A DNA stretch of 64,000 nucleotides from NCBI RefSeq assembly GCF_013184775.1, contig NZ_JAATVV010000001.1:434001-498000 (forward strand). Direction: 5' to 3'. Shown piece by piece: positions 53,806 to 62,487 of the stretch. Made by a program: the position numbers and the translations under genes. Under the pieces are notes generated by a model. The model worked only from the letters and a program-made list of their open reading frames with translations, was not told the DNA's origin and did no database searches. Numbering within the stretch: the first letter of the stretch is position 1; each line of letters opens with the position of its first letter. This DNA is from Martelella sp. HB161492. Lineage in GTDB: Bacteria; Pseudomonadota; Alphaproteobacteria; Rhizobiales; Rhizobiaceae.

Positions 53806-53831
53806 CCTGTTGCCATAATGGTGGCAACAGG
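53806..53831. promoter_or_regulatory. Perfect 10-bp inverted repeat, probable WYL regulator operator
   Basis: CCTGTTGCCA, TAATGG, TGGCAACAGG: arms pair at all 10 positions. It lies 12 nt before the regulator start and overlaps its AGGAG, so binding would block its own expression as well as the divergent VOC gene. Confidence 0.75.
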
Positions 53832-53891
53832 CCTGTGCGACAAGCTCCCAAACAGCACTTCAACGCAATGTCCTAAGGGAAGGGAGAGAAA

Positions 53892-54290
53892 ATGAAACTC
53901 GCATCCGTCCGCCTTATCGCCGCCAATCCCGAAGAGATGGTCGCCTTTTATGAGATGATCCTTGGCCGGCGCGCCGAATGGCTCGCTCCGGTTTTCGCCG
54001 AAATCGTCGGGCCGGGCGCAACGCTTTCAATCGGCGCAGTGCAGACCGTTGCCCTCTGGAAAGAAGGAAGCGGTGAGGCAGGCGCAAATCGCACGGCCTA
54101 TCTGGAATTTGAGGTCGAGGATATTGATGCCGAATTCGAACGGCTGAGGGACAGGGTGGAACTGGTGCACGACCTGAAAACAATGCCATGGGGCAACAGG
54201 ACATTTCAGTTTCGCGACCCTGAGGGCAATCCGGTGTCGCTTTACATGCCGGAAACGGAGGCCGCCAGGAAGCGCTTTGCCGCGCGATAA
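53892..54290 (+). CDS. VOC-family protein (glyoxalase/bleomycin-resistance-like)
   Basis: 132 residues, one VOC module pair: LASVRLIAANPEEMVAFYEMILG at the start and FEVEDIDAEFERLRDRVELVHD near residue 73, ending in the typical FRDPEGNPVSLYMPE. GGGAGAGAAA precedes the ATG. It is divergent from the WYL regulator and likely its main target. This regulator/VOC pair is common in bacteria; the substrate is unknown. Confidence 0.87.
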   Translation: MKLASVRLIAANPEEMVAFYEMILGRRAEWLAPVFAEIVGPGATLSIGAVQTVALWKEGSGEAGANRTAYLEFEVEDIDAEFERLRDRVELVHDLKTMPWGNRTFQFRDPEGNPVSLYMPETEAARKRFAAR

Positions 54291-54298
54291 GCTTCCAG

Positions 54299-54351
54299 AG
54301 CGCGTCGCAGGTCGGAGACTGATGCTCTGCGCATGAGCAACACGACGCGCC
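54299..54351. other. Stem-loop after the VOC gene
   Basis: GCGCGTCG (54300-54307) pairs with CGACGCGC (54343-54350). It begins 9 nt after the VOC stop and starts AGAGCGCGTC, similar to the start of the intergenic repeats near 25468 and 26711. It may be a degenerate copy of that repeat or a weak terminator. Confidence 0.35.
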
Positions 54352-54469
54352 CTCCGGCCAAAGCGGCGCGGGATGAGTGGCAAAACGAAACTCGGGAGCA
54401 GAAAAACAGTTTCGAAAATCAATGAATCATTGATTTAAAATGATAATTTTCATGTCTGATCTGGGAAAA

Positions 54470-54559
54470 TGGCGGACAGAGAGGGATTCGAACCCTCGAT
54501 ACGGTTTCCCGTATACACGCGTTCCAGGCGTGCGCCTTCAACCACTCGGCCACCTGTCC
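54470..54559 (-). tRNA. tRNA-Ser (anticodon GGA)
   Basis: Read on the minus strand the gene starts GGACAGGTGGCCGAGTGG and ends with encoded CCA. The acceptor stem pairs with CTCTGTCC, the anticodon loop reads CTGGAAC (GGA), there is a long variable arm (GTATACGGGAAACCGTATC region) typical of serine tRNAs, and the T arm is GAGGGTTCGAATCCCTC. All arms close properly. 90 nt including CCA. Confidence 0.95.
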
Positions 54560-54832
54560 TTGATACCGCCCGAACCGGGCAGGTCGGCGCGATATATACC
54601 GATGGCGGCGCGGTTATCAACCCGAATCTGACAGATTTTTGAAATCATGCCGTAAAAGTCGGCCGGCGCGGTCCAATCTCCTGTTTTTGCCGGCATCCCT
54701 GCCGCCCGGGACCGTGATGCGTGATCTTGCCGCAGGCCATGTGAGGCATTACCTAAGGCAACAGACATCCGGCGCCGGGCATGGCGACAGCCTGTTCCCG
54801 CCAGCGTCTGGATCTTTTTCCAGGAGACCGCC

Positions 54833-55483
54833 ATGCTTTTCAATGCGCTGAAACGCGACAAGCTTTCCCTGCCCACGGCCGAAACCGCGTTGCCCGGCCG
54901 CGCCCAGCCGATCCCGACGGCCATGACCCATTTCGTCAGCGGACGGCCGCTTGCGCCACCCTTTCCCGACCAGATGAAGGAGGTGTTGCTCGGCATGGGA
55001 TGTTTCTGGGGCGCGGAACGGCTGCTGTGGAACACGCCCGGCGTTTACGTCACGGTTGCCGGCTATTCCGGTGGCATCACCCCGAACCCGACTTACGAGG
55101 AGACCTGCACAGGGCTGACCGGCCACACGGAAGTGGTGAAGGTTGTCTATGATCCCGCCGTCATCTCCCTGAAGGCGCTGCTGAAGATCTTCTTCGAAGC
55201 GCATGACCCGACTCAGGGCATGCGCCAAGGTAATGACATAGGAACAACCTATCGTTCCGCGATCTATCTGAAAGATAAGGATGAACTGACTGAAGCGCGG
55301 ACCATCGCCGCAGCCTTCGAAAACGCACTTGCCGAAGACGGGCGCCCGAATAAGGTTACAACCGAGATCGCCGAGGCCGGAGCTTTCTACGCGGCCGAGG
55401 ATTATCACCAGCAATATCTGGCCAAAAACCCCAATGGATATTGCGGTCTGCGCGGCACCGGGGTCAGCTGCCCGATCGGCTGA
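54833..55483 (+). CDS. msrA: Peptide-methionine (S)-S-oxide reductase
   Basis: 216 residues. Catalytic Cys57 in [11 protein letters not shown], the MsrA signature; likely resolving cysteines near the C-terminus in [16 protein letters not shown] (about residues 204 and 213). [23 protein letters not shown] is the conserved segment that follows. It repairs oxidised methionine in the cytoplasm using thioredoxin. It appears monocistronic: a tRNA gene lies before it and a strong terminator after it. Confidence 0.95.
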   Translation: MLFNALKRDKLSLPTAETALPGRAQPIPTAMTHFVSGRPLAPPFPDQMKEVLLGMGCFWGAERLLWNTPGVYVTVAGYSGGITPNPTYEETCTGLTGHTEVVKVVYDPAVISLKALLKIFFEAHDPTQGMRQGNDIGTTYRSAIYLKDKDELTEARTIAAAFENALAEDGRPNKVTTEIAEAGAFYAAEDYHQQYLAKNPNGYCGLRGTGVSCPIG

Positions 55484-55520
55484 TCGCCACGACCTGCCGG
55501 ATCACCATTGATAGAATGAA

Positions 55521-55551
55521 GAAAAGGGGCTTTGCGGCCCCTTTTCTTTTT
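55521..55551 (+). terminator. Rho-independent terminator of msrA
   Basis: GAAAAGGGGC pairs with GCCCCTTTTC (10 bp, 6-nt loop TTTGCG), followed by TTTTT. It starts 38 nt after the msrA stop. The A-rich upstream arm also makes it usable in the reverse direction. Confidence 0.85.
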
Positions 55552-55565
55552 CTTCGCGACCGCGG

Positions 55566-55619
55566 CAAAATTGGTCGTGCAAATTTTGACCAGTCAGGAA
55601 ATTTTGTGATGAAATTTTG
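55566..55619 (+). promoter_or_regulatory. Cluster of AAATTTTG repeats upstream of the nucleoside operon
   Basis: AAATTTTG occurs at 55581-55588, 55599-55606 and 55612-55619, plus an inverted CAAAATT at 55566-55572; the first pair frames GGTC and GACC. The sites lie about 125-180 nt before the binding-protein start, in the region expected to hold the operon promoter, and may be sites for a nucleoside-responsive regulator that is not encoded in the window. Confidence 0.5.
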
Positions 55620-55744
55620 TCAAAGCCGTGCAACGATGCTTACGGCCTGGCGGATTTCTGCCGGGGGGACGCGTTTGAACTTCCCGTATAGATCGGGACA
55701 ATACGCGCTGGACCAAGATCTATTACAGGGAACAGAGCTGCAAC

Positions 55745-56743
55745 ATGAAAAAAATCATCCTGAGCCTTATTGCCGTTTCGGCCTTGTCCTCGACAGCGCT
55801 TGCTGCGGACATCAAGCCGGCCATCGTTTACGGCACCGGCGGCAAATTCGACAAGTCCTTCAATGAATCAGCCTATAACGGCGCTGAAAAGTTCAAGGCC
55901 GAAACCGGCGTTGACTATCGCGATTTCGAGCCGACCGACGACACCCAGGGTGAACAGGCGCTCAGAAACTTCGCCTCCAAGGGCTTTTCGCCGATCGTCG
56001 CCGCCTCCTTCGCCTGGACCTCGGCCGTCGAGAAAGTCGCGGCTGAATTTCCCGATACCCAGTTCATCCTGATCGATTCCGTCGTCCCGGCCGACAATGT
56101 CCGTTCGGTCACCTTCAAGGAAGACGAAGGTTCCTATCTCGTCGGCCTGCTGGCGGCGATGCAGTCGAAAACCGGCAAGCTTGGCTTTGTCGGCGGCATG
56201 GACAGCCCGCTGATCAACAAATTCGCCTGCGGCTACACCCAGGGTGCCTCCGCCGTTAATCCCGACATCGAAACCTTCCGTGTCATGACCGGCACCACGG
56301 GCGCTGCCTGGAACGATCCGGTGCGCGGTGGCGAACTGGCCAAGAACCAGATCGACCAGGGCGCCGACGTGATCTATGCGGCAGCTGGCGCCACCGGTCT
56401 TGGCGTGCTGCAGACGGCAGCCGACAACGGCATCTACTCGATCGGCGTCGATTCCAACCAGAACTACCTGCATCCGGGTTCGGTTCTGACCTCGATGGTC
56501 AAGCGCGTCGACAATGTCGTCTATGACGGCTTCAAGGAAGCCATGGATGGCACCTTCACCACCGGCGTCCAGAGCCTCGGCCTTGCCGAAGACGGCGTTG
56601 GCTATGCCGTTGACGACAACAACAAGGCGCTTCTGACCCCGGATATGGTCGCTGCAGCCGAAAAGGCGAAGGCTGACATTATCGCCGGCACGATCACCGT
56701 GCACGACTTCACCACCGACGACAGCTGCCCGGGCTGGCAGTAA
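55745..56743 (+). CDS. BMP-family nucleoside-binding protein
   Basis: 332 residues. Sec signal (MKKIILSLIAVSALSSTALA, cleavage before ADIKPA) without a lipobox, so a soluble periplasmic protein. The mature part has the BMP/PnrA layout: VYGTGGKFDKSFNESAYNGAE near residue 29 and AAAGATGLGVLQTAADNGIYSIGVDSNQ near residue 215. GGGAACAG precedes the ATG. First gene of an operon with nucleoside salvage enzymes, so purine and pyrimidine (deoxy)nucleosides are the likely ligands. Only distantly similar to the Tat-exported BMP protein at 4839. Confidence 0.93.
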   Translation: MKKIILSLIAVSALSSTALAADIKPAIVYGTGGKFDKSFNESAYNGAEKFKAETGVDYRDFEPTDDTQGEQALRNFASKGFSPIVAASFAWTSAVEKVAAEFPDTQFILIDSVVPADNVRSVTFKEDEGSYLVGLLAAMQSKTGKLGFVGGMDSPLINKFACGYTQGASAVNPDIETFRVMTGTTGAAWNDPVRGGELAKNQIDQGADVIYAAAGATGLGVLQTAADNGIYSIGVDSNQNYLHPGSVLTSMVKRVDNVVYDGFKEAMDGTFTTGVQSLGLAEDGVGYAVDDNNKALLTPDMVAAAEKAKADIIAGTITVHDFTTDDSCPGWQ

Positions 56744-56752
56744 TCAAATGGC

Positions 56753-56794
56753 AAGCCCGCTCCTGCCCCGCGACAAGGGCCGGAGCGGGCTTTT
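56753..56794 (+). terminator. Internal terminator/attenuator after the nucleoside-binding protein gene
   Basis: AAGCCCGCTCC (56753-56763) pairs perfectly with GGAGCGGGCTT (56782-56792), and the run ends TTTT. It lies 10 nt after the binding-protein stop and before the rest of the operon. As no strong new promoter is evident before the ATPase gene, partial read-through is likely. Confidence 0.75.
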
Positions 56795-56911
56795 CCGTTC
56801 ACTTGCTGGGGCCGGACATTGTTCATGTTCCGGTCCTGACCACGACGACGGGTCATTCCGGCGGCACTGCGCCGGCCGGAAGCGTCGTAACGCTTTTCAG
56901 GGGCAAGCCTA

Positions 56912-58423
56912 TTGACCACTTCACCCGCTATTGAACTGATCGGCATCGACAAGAGCTTCGGCGCAGTTCACGCCAACAAGAATATCGACCTCAAGGTCGA
57001 AAAGGGAACGATCCACGGCATCATTGGCGAAAATGGCGCCGGCAAATCGACGCTGATGTCGATCCTTTACGGCTTCTATCAGGCCGATTCCGGAAAGATC
57101 CTCGTCAATGGCAAGGAGACCACCATTACCGACAGCCAGGCTGCCATCGGCGCCGGCATCGGCATGGTGCACCAGCATTTCATGCTGGTCGAAAATTTCA
57201 CGGTCCTGGAAAATGTCATGCTCGGCGCCGAGGACGGCAGCCTCTTGAAGCGCGGCATTGCCAAGGCGCGGGCCGAATTGAGGAACCTCGAGGAAAGCTA
57301 CGGGCTCAAGGTCGACCCCGACGCCATCATCGAGGAACTGCCCGTCGGCCTGCAGCAGCGCGTCGAAATTCTCAAAGCCATGTATCGCGGCGCCGAGATC
57401 CTGATTCTCGACGAACCGACCGGTGTCCTGACACCGGCGGAAGCCGACCACCTGTTCCGCATTCTCGCGGTGCTGCGCGAACAGGGCAAGACCATCATCC
57501 TGATCACCCACAAGCTGCGCGAGATCATGGCGATTACCGACAATGTCTCGGTCATGCGCCGCGGCGAGATGGTGGCAACCCGCAAGACTGCCGAGACCAC
57601 GGTGGAAGAACTGGCCGAGCTGATGGTCGGCCGCCGGGTGCTGCTGCATGTCGACAAGGGCCCCGCCAATCCGGGCGAAGTGCTGCTTTCGGTGCGCAAT
57701 CTCACCGTCAAGGATATGCGCGGCGTGACCATGGTCGACAATGTCTCCTTTGATGTGCGCGCCGGTGAGCTTGTCGGCATTGCCGGTGTTGCCGGGAATG
57801 GCCAGTCGGAACTGCTGGAGGCCATTGCCGGCATCCGCAAGCCCCATTCCGGCGAGATCTATGTCAATGGCCGCAAGCTGGAACGTCCCGACCCGGCGCT
57901 GATGCGCAGGCTCGGCCTTGCCCATATCCCGGAAGACCGTCACCATATGGGCCTCGTCCTGCCCTTCGAGGAGCAGGAAAATGCAATCCTCGGCTATCAC
58001 AATGATCACCGCTACGGCAAAGCCGGCATGCTGGATCGCCGTGCGATCCTGAAGGATGCGCGCGACAAGATCGAGAAATACGATATCCGCCCGCCATCGC
58101 CGACGCTGAAGACCGCCAATTTCTCCGGCGGCAATCAGCAGAAAATCGTCGTTGCCCGCGAAATCGAGCGCGATCCGGATATTCTGGTGATCGGCCAGCC
58201 GACACGCGGTGTCGATATCGGTGCGATCGAATTCATTCATCGCCGGATCATCGATATGCGCGATGCCGGCAAGGCAGTGCTGCTGGTCTCGGTCGAGCTC
58301 GACGAGATCCGTTCGCTCTCCGACCGAATTCTGGTGATGTTTGCCGGCAGCATTGTCGGCGAGAAGACGCCGGATGCCGAAGAACAGCAACTGGGCCTGA
58401 TGATGGCCGGCATCGCGGCGTGA
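56912..58423 (+). CDS. Nucleoside ABC transporter, double ATPase (NupA-like)
   Basis: 503 residues, two fused nucleotide-binding domains. NBD1: Walker [10 protein letters not shown] near residue 40, LPVGLQQRVEILKAMYRG, Walker B LILDEPTGVL. NBD2: GVAGNGQSELLEAI in place of Walker A, signature FSGGNQQKIVVARE, and LVIGQPTRGVD as altered Walker B. The start codon is TTG: no in-frame ATG occurs before the Walker A region. AGGGGC lies upstream but far. The gene follows a 168-nt gap that contains the attenuator hairpin. Confidence 0.92.
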   Translation: MTTSPAIELIGIDKSFGAVHANKNIDLKVEKGTIHGIIGENGAGKSTLMSILYGFYQADSGKILVNGKETTITDSQAAIGAGIGMVHQHFMLVENFTVLENVMLGAEDGSLLKRGIAKARAELRNLEESYGLKVDPDAIIEELPVGLQQRVEILKAMYRGAEILILDEPTGVLTPAEADHLFRILAVLREQGKTIILITHKLREIMAITDNVSVMRRGEMVATRKTAETTVEELAELMVGRRVLLHVDKGPANPGEVLLSVRNLTVKDMRGVTMVDNVSFDVRAGELVGIAGVAGNGQSELLEAIAGIRKPHSGEIYVNGRKLERPDPALMRRLGLAHIPEDRHHMGLVLPFEEQENAILGYHNDHRYGKAGMLDRRAILKDARDKIEKYDIRPPSPTLKTANFSGGNQQKIVVAREIERDPDILVIGQPTRGVDIGAIEFIHRRIIDMRDAGKAVLLVSVELDEIRSLSDRILVMFAGSIVGEKTPDAEEQQLGLMMAGIAA

Positions 58424-58430
58424 GGACGAG

Positions 58431-59534
58431 ATGAGCACTGACAGTAAAAGCATTCCCGGCTGGATCAATTACGCGCTGATCCCGCTCGTAAACCTCCTCT
58501 TCGCCTTCTTCATTTCCGGCATTGTGATCTTCATCATCGGGGTCAACCCGTTCTACGCACTGAAGATCATGGTTCAGGGCGCCGTTGGTTCCGGCATGGG
58601 GCTCGGCTTCACCCTGTTCTATGCGACGAGCTTCATCTTTACCGGGCTCTCGGTTGCCGTTGCCTACAAGGCGGGCCTGTTCAATATCGGTTCCGAAGGT
58701 CAGGCCTATGTCGGCGGTCTTGGCGCTGCATTGGTGGCGCTGGCGCTTGATCATTACGTGCCGTGGTATGTCACCATGCCTTTCGCGATCGTTGCGTCGG
58801 CCGCCTTCGGTGCGGCCTGGGCCTTTATTCCGGCCTGGCTGCAGGCTACCCGCGGCAGCCATATCGTCATCACCACCATCATGTTCAACTTCATTGCTGC
58901 AACGCTGATGGTCTATCTGCTCGTCAATGTGCTGAAGGTTCCCGGCCGGATGTCACCGGAAACCCGGACCTTCCTGCCCGGCGGACAGTTGCCCGATCTT
59001 GGCTGGCTGATGGCGCTGTTCGGGCTGAAGCTTGGACCTGCGCCCTTCAACGTGTCATTCCTGATCGCGCTCGTCATGGCCTTTCTCGTCTGGCTTTTGA
59101 TCTGGCGCACCAAATTCGGCTATGAGATCCGCACGCTCGGCGCCTCACCCTCGGCTGCCGTCTATGCCGGCATTCCCTATGTTCGCACCGTGATCCTGAC
59201 CATGCTGATTTCCGGTGGTCTGGCCGGCATGATGTCACTCAATGTGGTGATGGGCGCGTCGCAGCGCCTGCAGGTGGATTTCGTCTCAGGCGCCGGTTTT
59301 GTCGGCATCGCCGTGGCGCTGATGGGCCGCAATCACCCGATCGGCATCATTCTCGCGGCCTTCCTTTTCGGCGCGCTCTATCAGGGCGGCGCCGATCTCA
59401 ACTTCGAGGTTCCGGCGATCACCCGCGACATGATCATCGTGATCCAGGGTCTGGTGATCCTGTTTGCCGGTGCGCTGGAACACATGTTCCGACCGGCAAT
59501 CATCCGCACCTATCTGCGACGGGCCAAGGCGTGA
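58431..59534 (+). CDS. Nucleoside ABC transporter permease (NupB-like)
   Basis: 367 residues, many membrane segments, of the BMP/branched-chain permease family. The key segment is AYKAGLFNIGSEGQAYVGGLGAALVAL near residue 78, followed by GSHIVITTIMFNFIAATLMVYL. It starts 7 nt after the ATPase stop. The partner permease follows 10 nt downstream. Confidence 0.93.
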   Translation: MSTDSKSIPGWINYALIPLVNLLFAFFISGIVIFIIGVNPFYALKIMVQGAVGSGMGLGFTLFYATSFIFTGLSVAVAYKAGLFNIGSEGQAYVGGLGAALVALALDHYVPWYVTMPFAIVASAAFGAAWAFIPAWLQATRGSHIVITTIMFNFIAATLMVYLLVNVLKVPGRMSPETRTFLPGGQLPDLGWLMALFGLKLGPAPFNVSFLIALVMAFLVWLLIWRTKFGYEIRTLGASPSAAVYAGIPYVRTVILTMLISGGLAGMMSLNVVMGASQRLQVDFVSGAGFVGIAVALMGRNHPIGIILAAFLFGALYQGGADLNFEVPAITRDMIIVIQGLVILFAGALEHMFRPAIIRTYLRRAKA

Positions 59535-59544
59535 GGTGAGCATC

Positions 59545-60516
59545 ATGGAACACTACGAAATCTTCATCAGCGTCCTTGCCTCCACCATCCGTCTCTCGGT
59601 TCCGCTGATCTTCACCGCCCTTGCGGGCCTGTTTTCCGAACGTGCCGGCATTGTCGATATCGGTCTTGAGGGCAAGATGCTGGCATCGGCCTTCGCCTCG
59701 GCCGTGGTCGCCTATCTCACCGGTTCCGCCTGGGCCGGGCTCGGCGCCGGTATCCTCATATCCATCTGTTTCTCGCTGGTGCACGGCTTTGCCTCGATCA
59801 CCCATCGCGGCGATCAGGTGGTTTCGGGCGTGGCGCTCAATTTCGTCGCGGCCGGGCTTACCGTCGTGCTCGGCAATGCCTGGTTCCATCAGGGCGGACG
59901 CACACCCTCGGTGAGCAATGATGCCCGCTTCACCGGCATCACCCTGCCCGGTGCGGATGCCATCAAGGATGTACCCTTCATCGGCCCGCTCTATGCCCAG
60001 GTGATTTCCGGCCATAACATCCTGACCTACATGGCCTTCGCCGCCGTGCCGATCGCCTGGTGGATCCTGTTCCGCACGCGCTTCGGCCTCAGGCTCCGCG
60101 CCGTCGGCGAAAATCCCGGCGCCGTCGACACCGCCGGTATTTCGGTGACGCTGCAACGCTATCAGGCGCTGGTGCTTGCCGGTTTCATGGGCGGCTTTGC
60201 CGGAACCTATCTGTCGATTGCCCAGTCCGCCGCCTTCGTCAAGGATATGTCGGCCGGCAAGGGCTATATCGCACTGGCAGCGCTCGTATTTGCCAAATGG
60301 AAGCCGGTTCCGGTCATGTTTGCCTGCCTTCTGTTCGGCTTTCTCGATGCCTTTTCCAATTTCATGCAGGGCAAGCCGCTGCCGCTGATCGGCGTGGTGC
60401 CGGTGCAGGTGTTCCAGTCGCTGCCCTATATCCTGACCTGCGTGCTTCTGGCCGGCTTCATCGGCGTGTCGCGCCCGCCCAGGGCAAGCGGCCAGCCCTA
60501 TACCAAGGAGCGTTGA
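59545..60516 (+). CDS. Nucleoside ABC transporter permease (NupC/NupQ-like)
   Basis: 323 residues. Opening LASTIRLSVPLIFTALAGLFSERAGIVDIGLEGKML near residue 11 is the hallmark of the second BMP permease; GDQVVSGVALNFVAAGLTVVLG and GGFAGTYLSIAQSAAFVKDMSAG follow. The ATG at 59545 has GAGGTGAG upstream. The frame is open back to 59464, inside the preceding gene. Ends one base before the cytidine deaminase start. Confidence 0.93.
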   Translation: MEHYEIFISVLASTIRLSVPLIFTALAGLFSERAGIVDIGLEGKMLASAFASAVVAYLTGSAWAGLGAGILISICFSLVHGFASITHRGDQVVSGVALNFVAAGLTVVLGNAWFHQGGRTPSVSNDARFTGITLPGADAIKDVPFIGPLYAQVISGHNILTYMAFAAVPIAWWILFRTRFGLRLRAVGENPGAVDTAGISVTLQRYQALVLAGFMGGFAGTYLSIAQSAAFVKDMSAGKGYIALAALVFAKWKPVPVMFACLLFGFLDAFSNFMQGKPLPLIGVVPVQVFQSLPYILTCVLLAGFIGVSRPPRASGQPYTKER

Positions 60517-60517
60517 G

Positions 60518-60916
60518 ATGAACGCCACCAAAACGCTGTTCGAAGCGGCAAAGGCTGCGAGCGGCAAGGCCTATGCGCCCTATTCGAAATTCTCCGTCGG
60601 TGCGGCCATCCTTGGCGATGACGGTATCCTCTATGCCGGTGCCAATATCGAAAATCTGGCCTTTCCCGAGGGGCTCTGTGCCGAGGGCGTCGCCATCGGC
60701 CACATGATCATGGGCGGCGCCAGAAAGATCGCTGCCATTGCCGTTTATGCGCCGAAACTGGCACTTTGCCCGCCCTGTGGCGGCTGCCGGCAGAAGATCG
60801 CCGAATTTGCCGATGCCGAAACGCGGATCTATCTGTGCGATGACGGCGGCGTCGCCAAGGAGATGACGATTGCCGAACTTCTGCCGCATGTGTTTGAAAC
60901 AGGTGCGATCGGATGA
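60518..60916 (+). CDS. cdd: Cytidine deaminase
   Basis: 132 residues, the small tetrameric type. Zinc ligands Cys54 (LCAEGVAIG), Cys87 and Cys90 (CPPCGGCRQ); Glu56 is the proton shuttle. These match the spacing in the Bacillus subtilis enzyme. KFSVGAAILGDDGILYAGANIEN near residue 24 binds the nucleoside. It deaminates cytidine and deoxycytidine to uridine and deoxyuridine. Its stop overlaps the next start by 4 nt. Confidence 0.95.
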   Translation: MNATKTLFEAAKAASGKAYAPYSKFSVGAAILGDDGILYAGANIENLAFPEGLCAEGVAIGHMIMGGARKIAAIAVYAPKLALCPPCGGCRQKIAEFADAETRIYLCDDGGVAKEMTIAELLPHVFETGAIG

Positions 60917-61704
60917 CGGCCGCAGCCGAACTGCTTCGGCACAGCCTTGGCGGTTTTTCAGCCGAGACGGCGCTCATTCTCGGCTCCGGTCTCGGTGGTC
61001 TCGCCACAGAGATCGAGCATCCGAAAAGCTTTGATTTCGCCGATCTTCCGGGGTTTCCGCAAAGCCAGGTCAGCGGCCACGCCGCCCGGCTGATCGCCGG
61101 CATGCTTGCCGGTACGCCGGTGATCGTCCTGTCTGGCCGGGTACATTATTACGAGCAGGGCCAGGCCGATGCCATGCGCGTGCCGCTTCAGACCCTTGCC
61201 ACGCTCGGCGTGAAAAACCTCGTCCTCACCAATGCCGCCGGGTCGTTGCGCGACGATATGCCACCCGGCTCGGTCATGCTGCTTTCCGATCACATCAACT
61301 ATTCGGGCCTGAACCCGCTGATCGGTGAAAAATCCGACCATCGCTTTGTCGGAATGACCCATGCCTATGACTTGGGCTTGTGCGAAAGCTTGCGCGAAGC
61401 GGCACGAACATGCGAGATTGACCTTGCCGAAGGCGTCTATATGTGGTTTTCCGGTCCGAGCTTCGAAACGCCGGCTGAAATCCGCATGGCACGCATTCTC
61501 GGCGCCGATGCCGTCGGCATGTCGACCGTGCCGGAGGTCATTCTCGCCCGCTTCCTTGGTCTCAGGGTAGCTGCGGCCTCGGTGATTACCAATTTCGGAG
61601 CCGGCATGACGGCCGGCGAACTCGGTCATGATGAAACCAAGGAAATGGCGCCTGTCGGCGGTCACAAGCTGACAGCAATCCTCAAACAGGCGCTCGGGGG
61701 ATAA
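60913..61704 (+). CDS. Purine-nucleoside phosphorylase (low-molecular-mass trimeric type)
   Basis: 263 residues. LILGSGLGGLATEIEHP near residue 18 (phosphate loop), VLSGRVHYYEQGQADAMRVPLQ near residue 73, LTNAAGSLRDDMPPGSVMLLSDHIN near residue 106, and the purine-site region VYMWFSGPSFETPAEIRMARILGADAVGMSTVPE. It phosphorolyses inosine and guanosine and their deoxy forms to base and (deoxy)ribose-1-phosphate. It is different from hexameric DeoD. Translationally coupled to cdd. Confidence 0.93.
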   Translation: MTAAAELLRHSLGGFSAETALILGSGLGGLATEIEHPKSFDFADLPGFPQSQVSGHAARLIAGMLAGTPVIVLSGRVHYYEQGQADAMRVPLQTLATLGVKNLVLTNAAGSLRDDMPPGSVMLLSDHINYSGLNPLIGEKSDHRFVGMTHAYDLGLCESLREAARTCEIDLAEGVYMWFSGPSFETPAEIRMARILGADAVGMSTVPEVILARFLGLRVAAASVITNFGAGMTAGELGHDETKEMAPVGGHKLTAILKQALGG

Positions 61705-61708
61705 CACC

Positions 61709-62482
61709 ATGAACAATCCCAGTCTGCAGCAGACCGCATCCGTCTCGCTTTCGCTGCTCGATCTGACCAATCTGCAGGATGATTGCACCGAGAACGATAT
61801 CAAGGATCTGATCGCGCGCGCCCATTCACCCTATGGCCCGACAGCCGCAATCTGCATCTGGCCGCGTTTTGTTGCGCTCGCCCGGCAGATGCTCGGCGAT
61901 GATCACATGATCAAGATCGCCACGGTGGTGAATTTTCCGGGCGGCAATCTGCCGATCTCCGCGGTTGAGGAAGAAACCGAACGCGCCATCCGCGACGGTG
62001 CCGACGAAATTGATCTCGTCATCCCCTATCATAAGCTGAAGGCTGGCAATGAATGGGCCGTCAGCGAGATGGTCCGCGCCATCCGCTTCCAGTGCCGCGA
62101 ACCGGTTCTGCTGAAGGTCATTCTCGAGACGGGCGAGCTTGGCGATGCCGCACTCATTCGCCGCGCCGCCGAAATTGCCATTGAGGAAGGGGCGGATTTC
62201 ATCAAGACCTCGACCGGCAAGGTCGCCGTCAATGCCACGCTCGAGGCCGCCGATATCATGCTCGGCGTGATCCGCAACACCGAACGCCGGGTCGGCTTCA
62301 AGCCGGCTGGCGGGATTTCCAGTGTTGCAGATGCCAGGCTGTATCTCAGCCTTGCCGAAACCGTGATGGGCGAAGGCTGGGTGCTGCCGTCAACCTTCCG
62401 CTTCGGCGCATCGAGCCTGATGACCGATATTCTCAATATTCTCGATGGTCGCCAGTCGACCGCCATGTCCGGCGGATACTGA
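61709..62482 (+). CDS. deoC: Deoxyribose-phosphate aldolase
   Basis: 257 residues. The Schiff-base Lys166 is in DFIKTSTGKVAVNATLE; LLDLTNLQDDCTENDIKDL near residue 16 and VNFPGGNLPISAVEEETERAIRDGADEIDLVI near residue 75 are conserved. It splits deoxyribose-5-phosphate into glyceraldehyde-3-phosphate and acetaldehyde. It starts 4 nt after the phosphorylase gene. A phosphopentomutase (deoB), needed between the phosphorylases and DeoC, is not in the window. Confidence 0.95.
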   Translation: MNNPSLQQTASVSLSLLDLTNLQDDCTENDIKDLIARAHSPYGPTAAICIWPRFVALARQMLGDDHMIKIATVVNFPGGNLPISAVEEETERAIRDGADEIDLVIPYHKLKAGNEWAVSEMVRAIRFQCREPVLLKVILETGELGDAALIRRAAEIAIEEGADFIKTSTGKVAVNATLEAADIMLGVIRNTERRVGFKPAGGISSVADARLYLSLAETVMGEGWVLPSTFRFGASSLMTDILNILDGRQSTAMSGGY

Positions 62483-62487
62483 CGGCG

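Noticed and set aside
54470-54559. tRNA-Ser as an island integration site
   Set aside because: No integrase gene lies beside it, I found no repeat of the tRNA 3' end in the flanking DNA, and neighbouring genes (WYL/VOC, msrA) look ordinary.
56921-58468. Minus-strand open frame of 515 codons opposite the nucleoside ATPase
   Set aside because: Antisense shadow of a gene with complete Walker and signature motifs.
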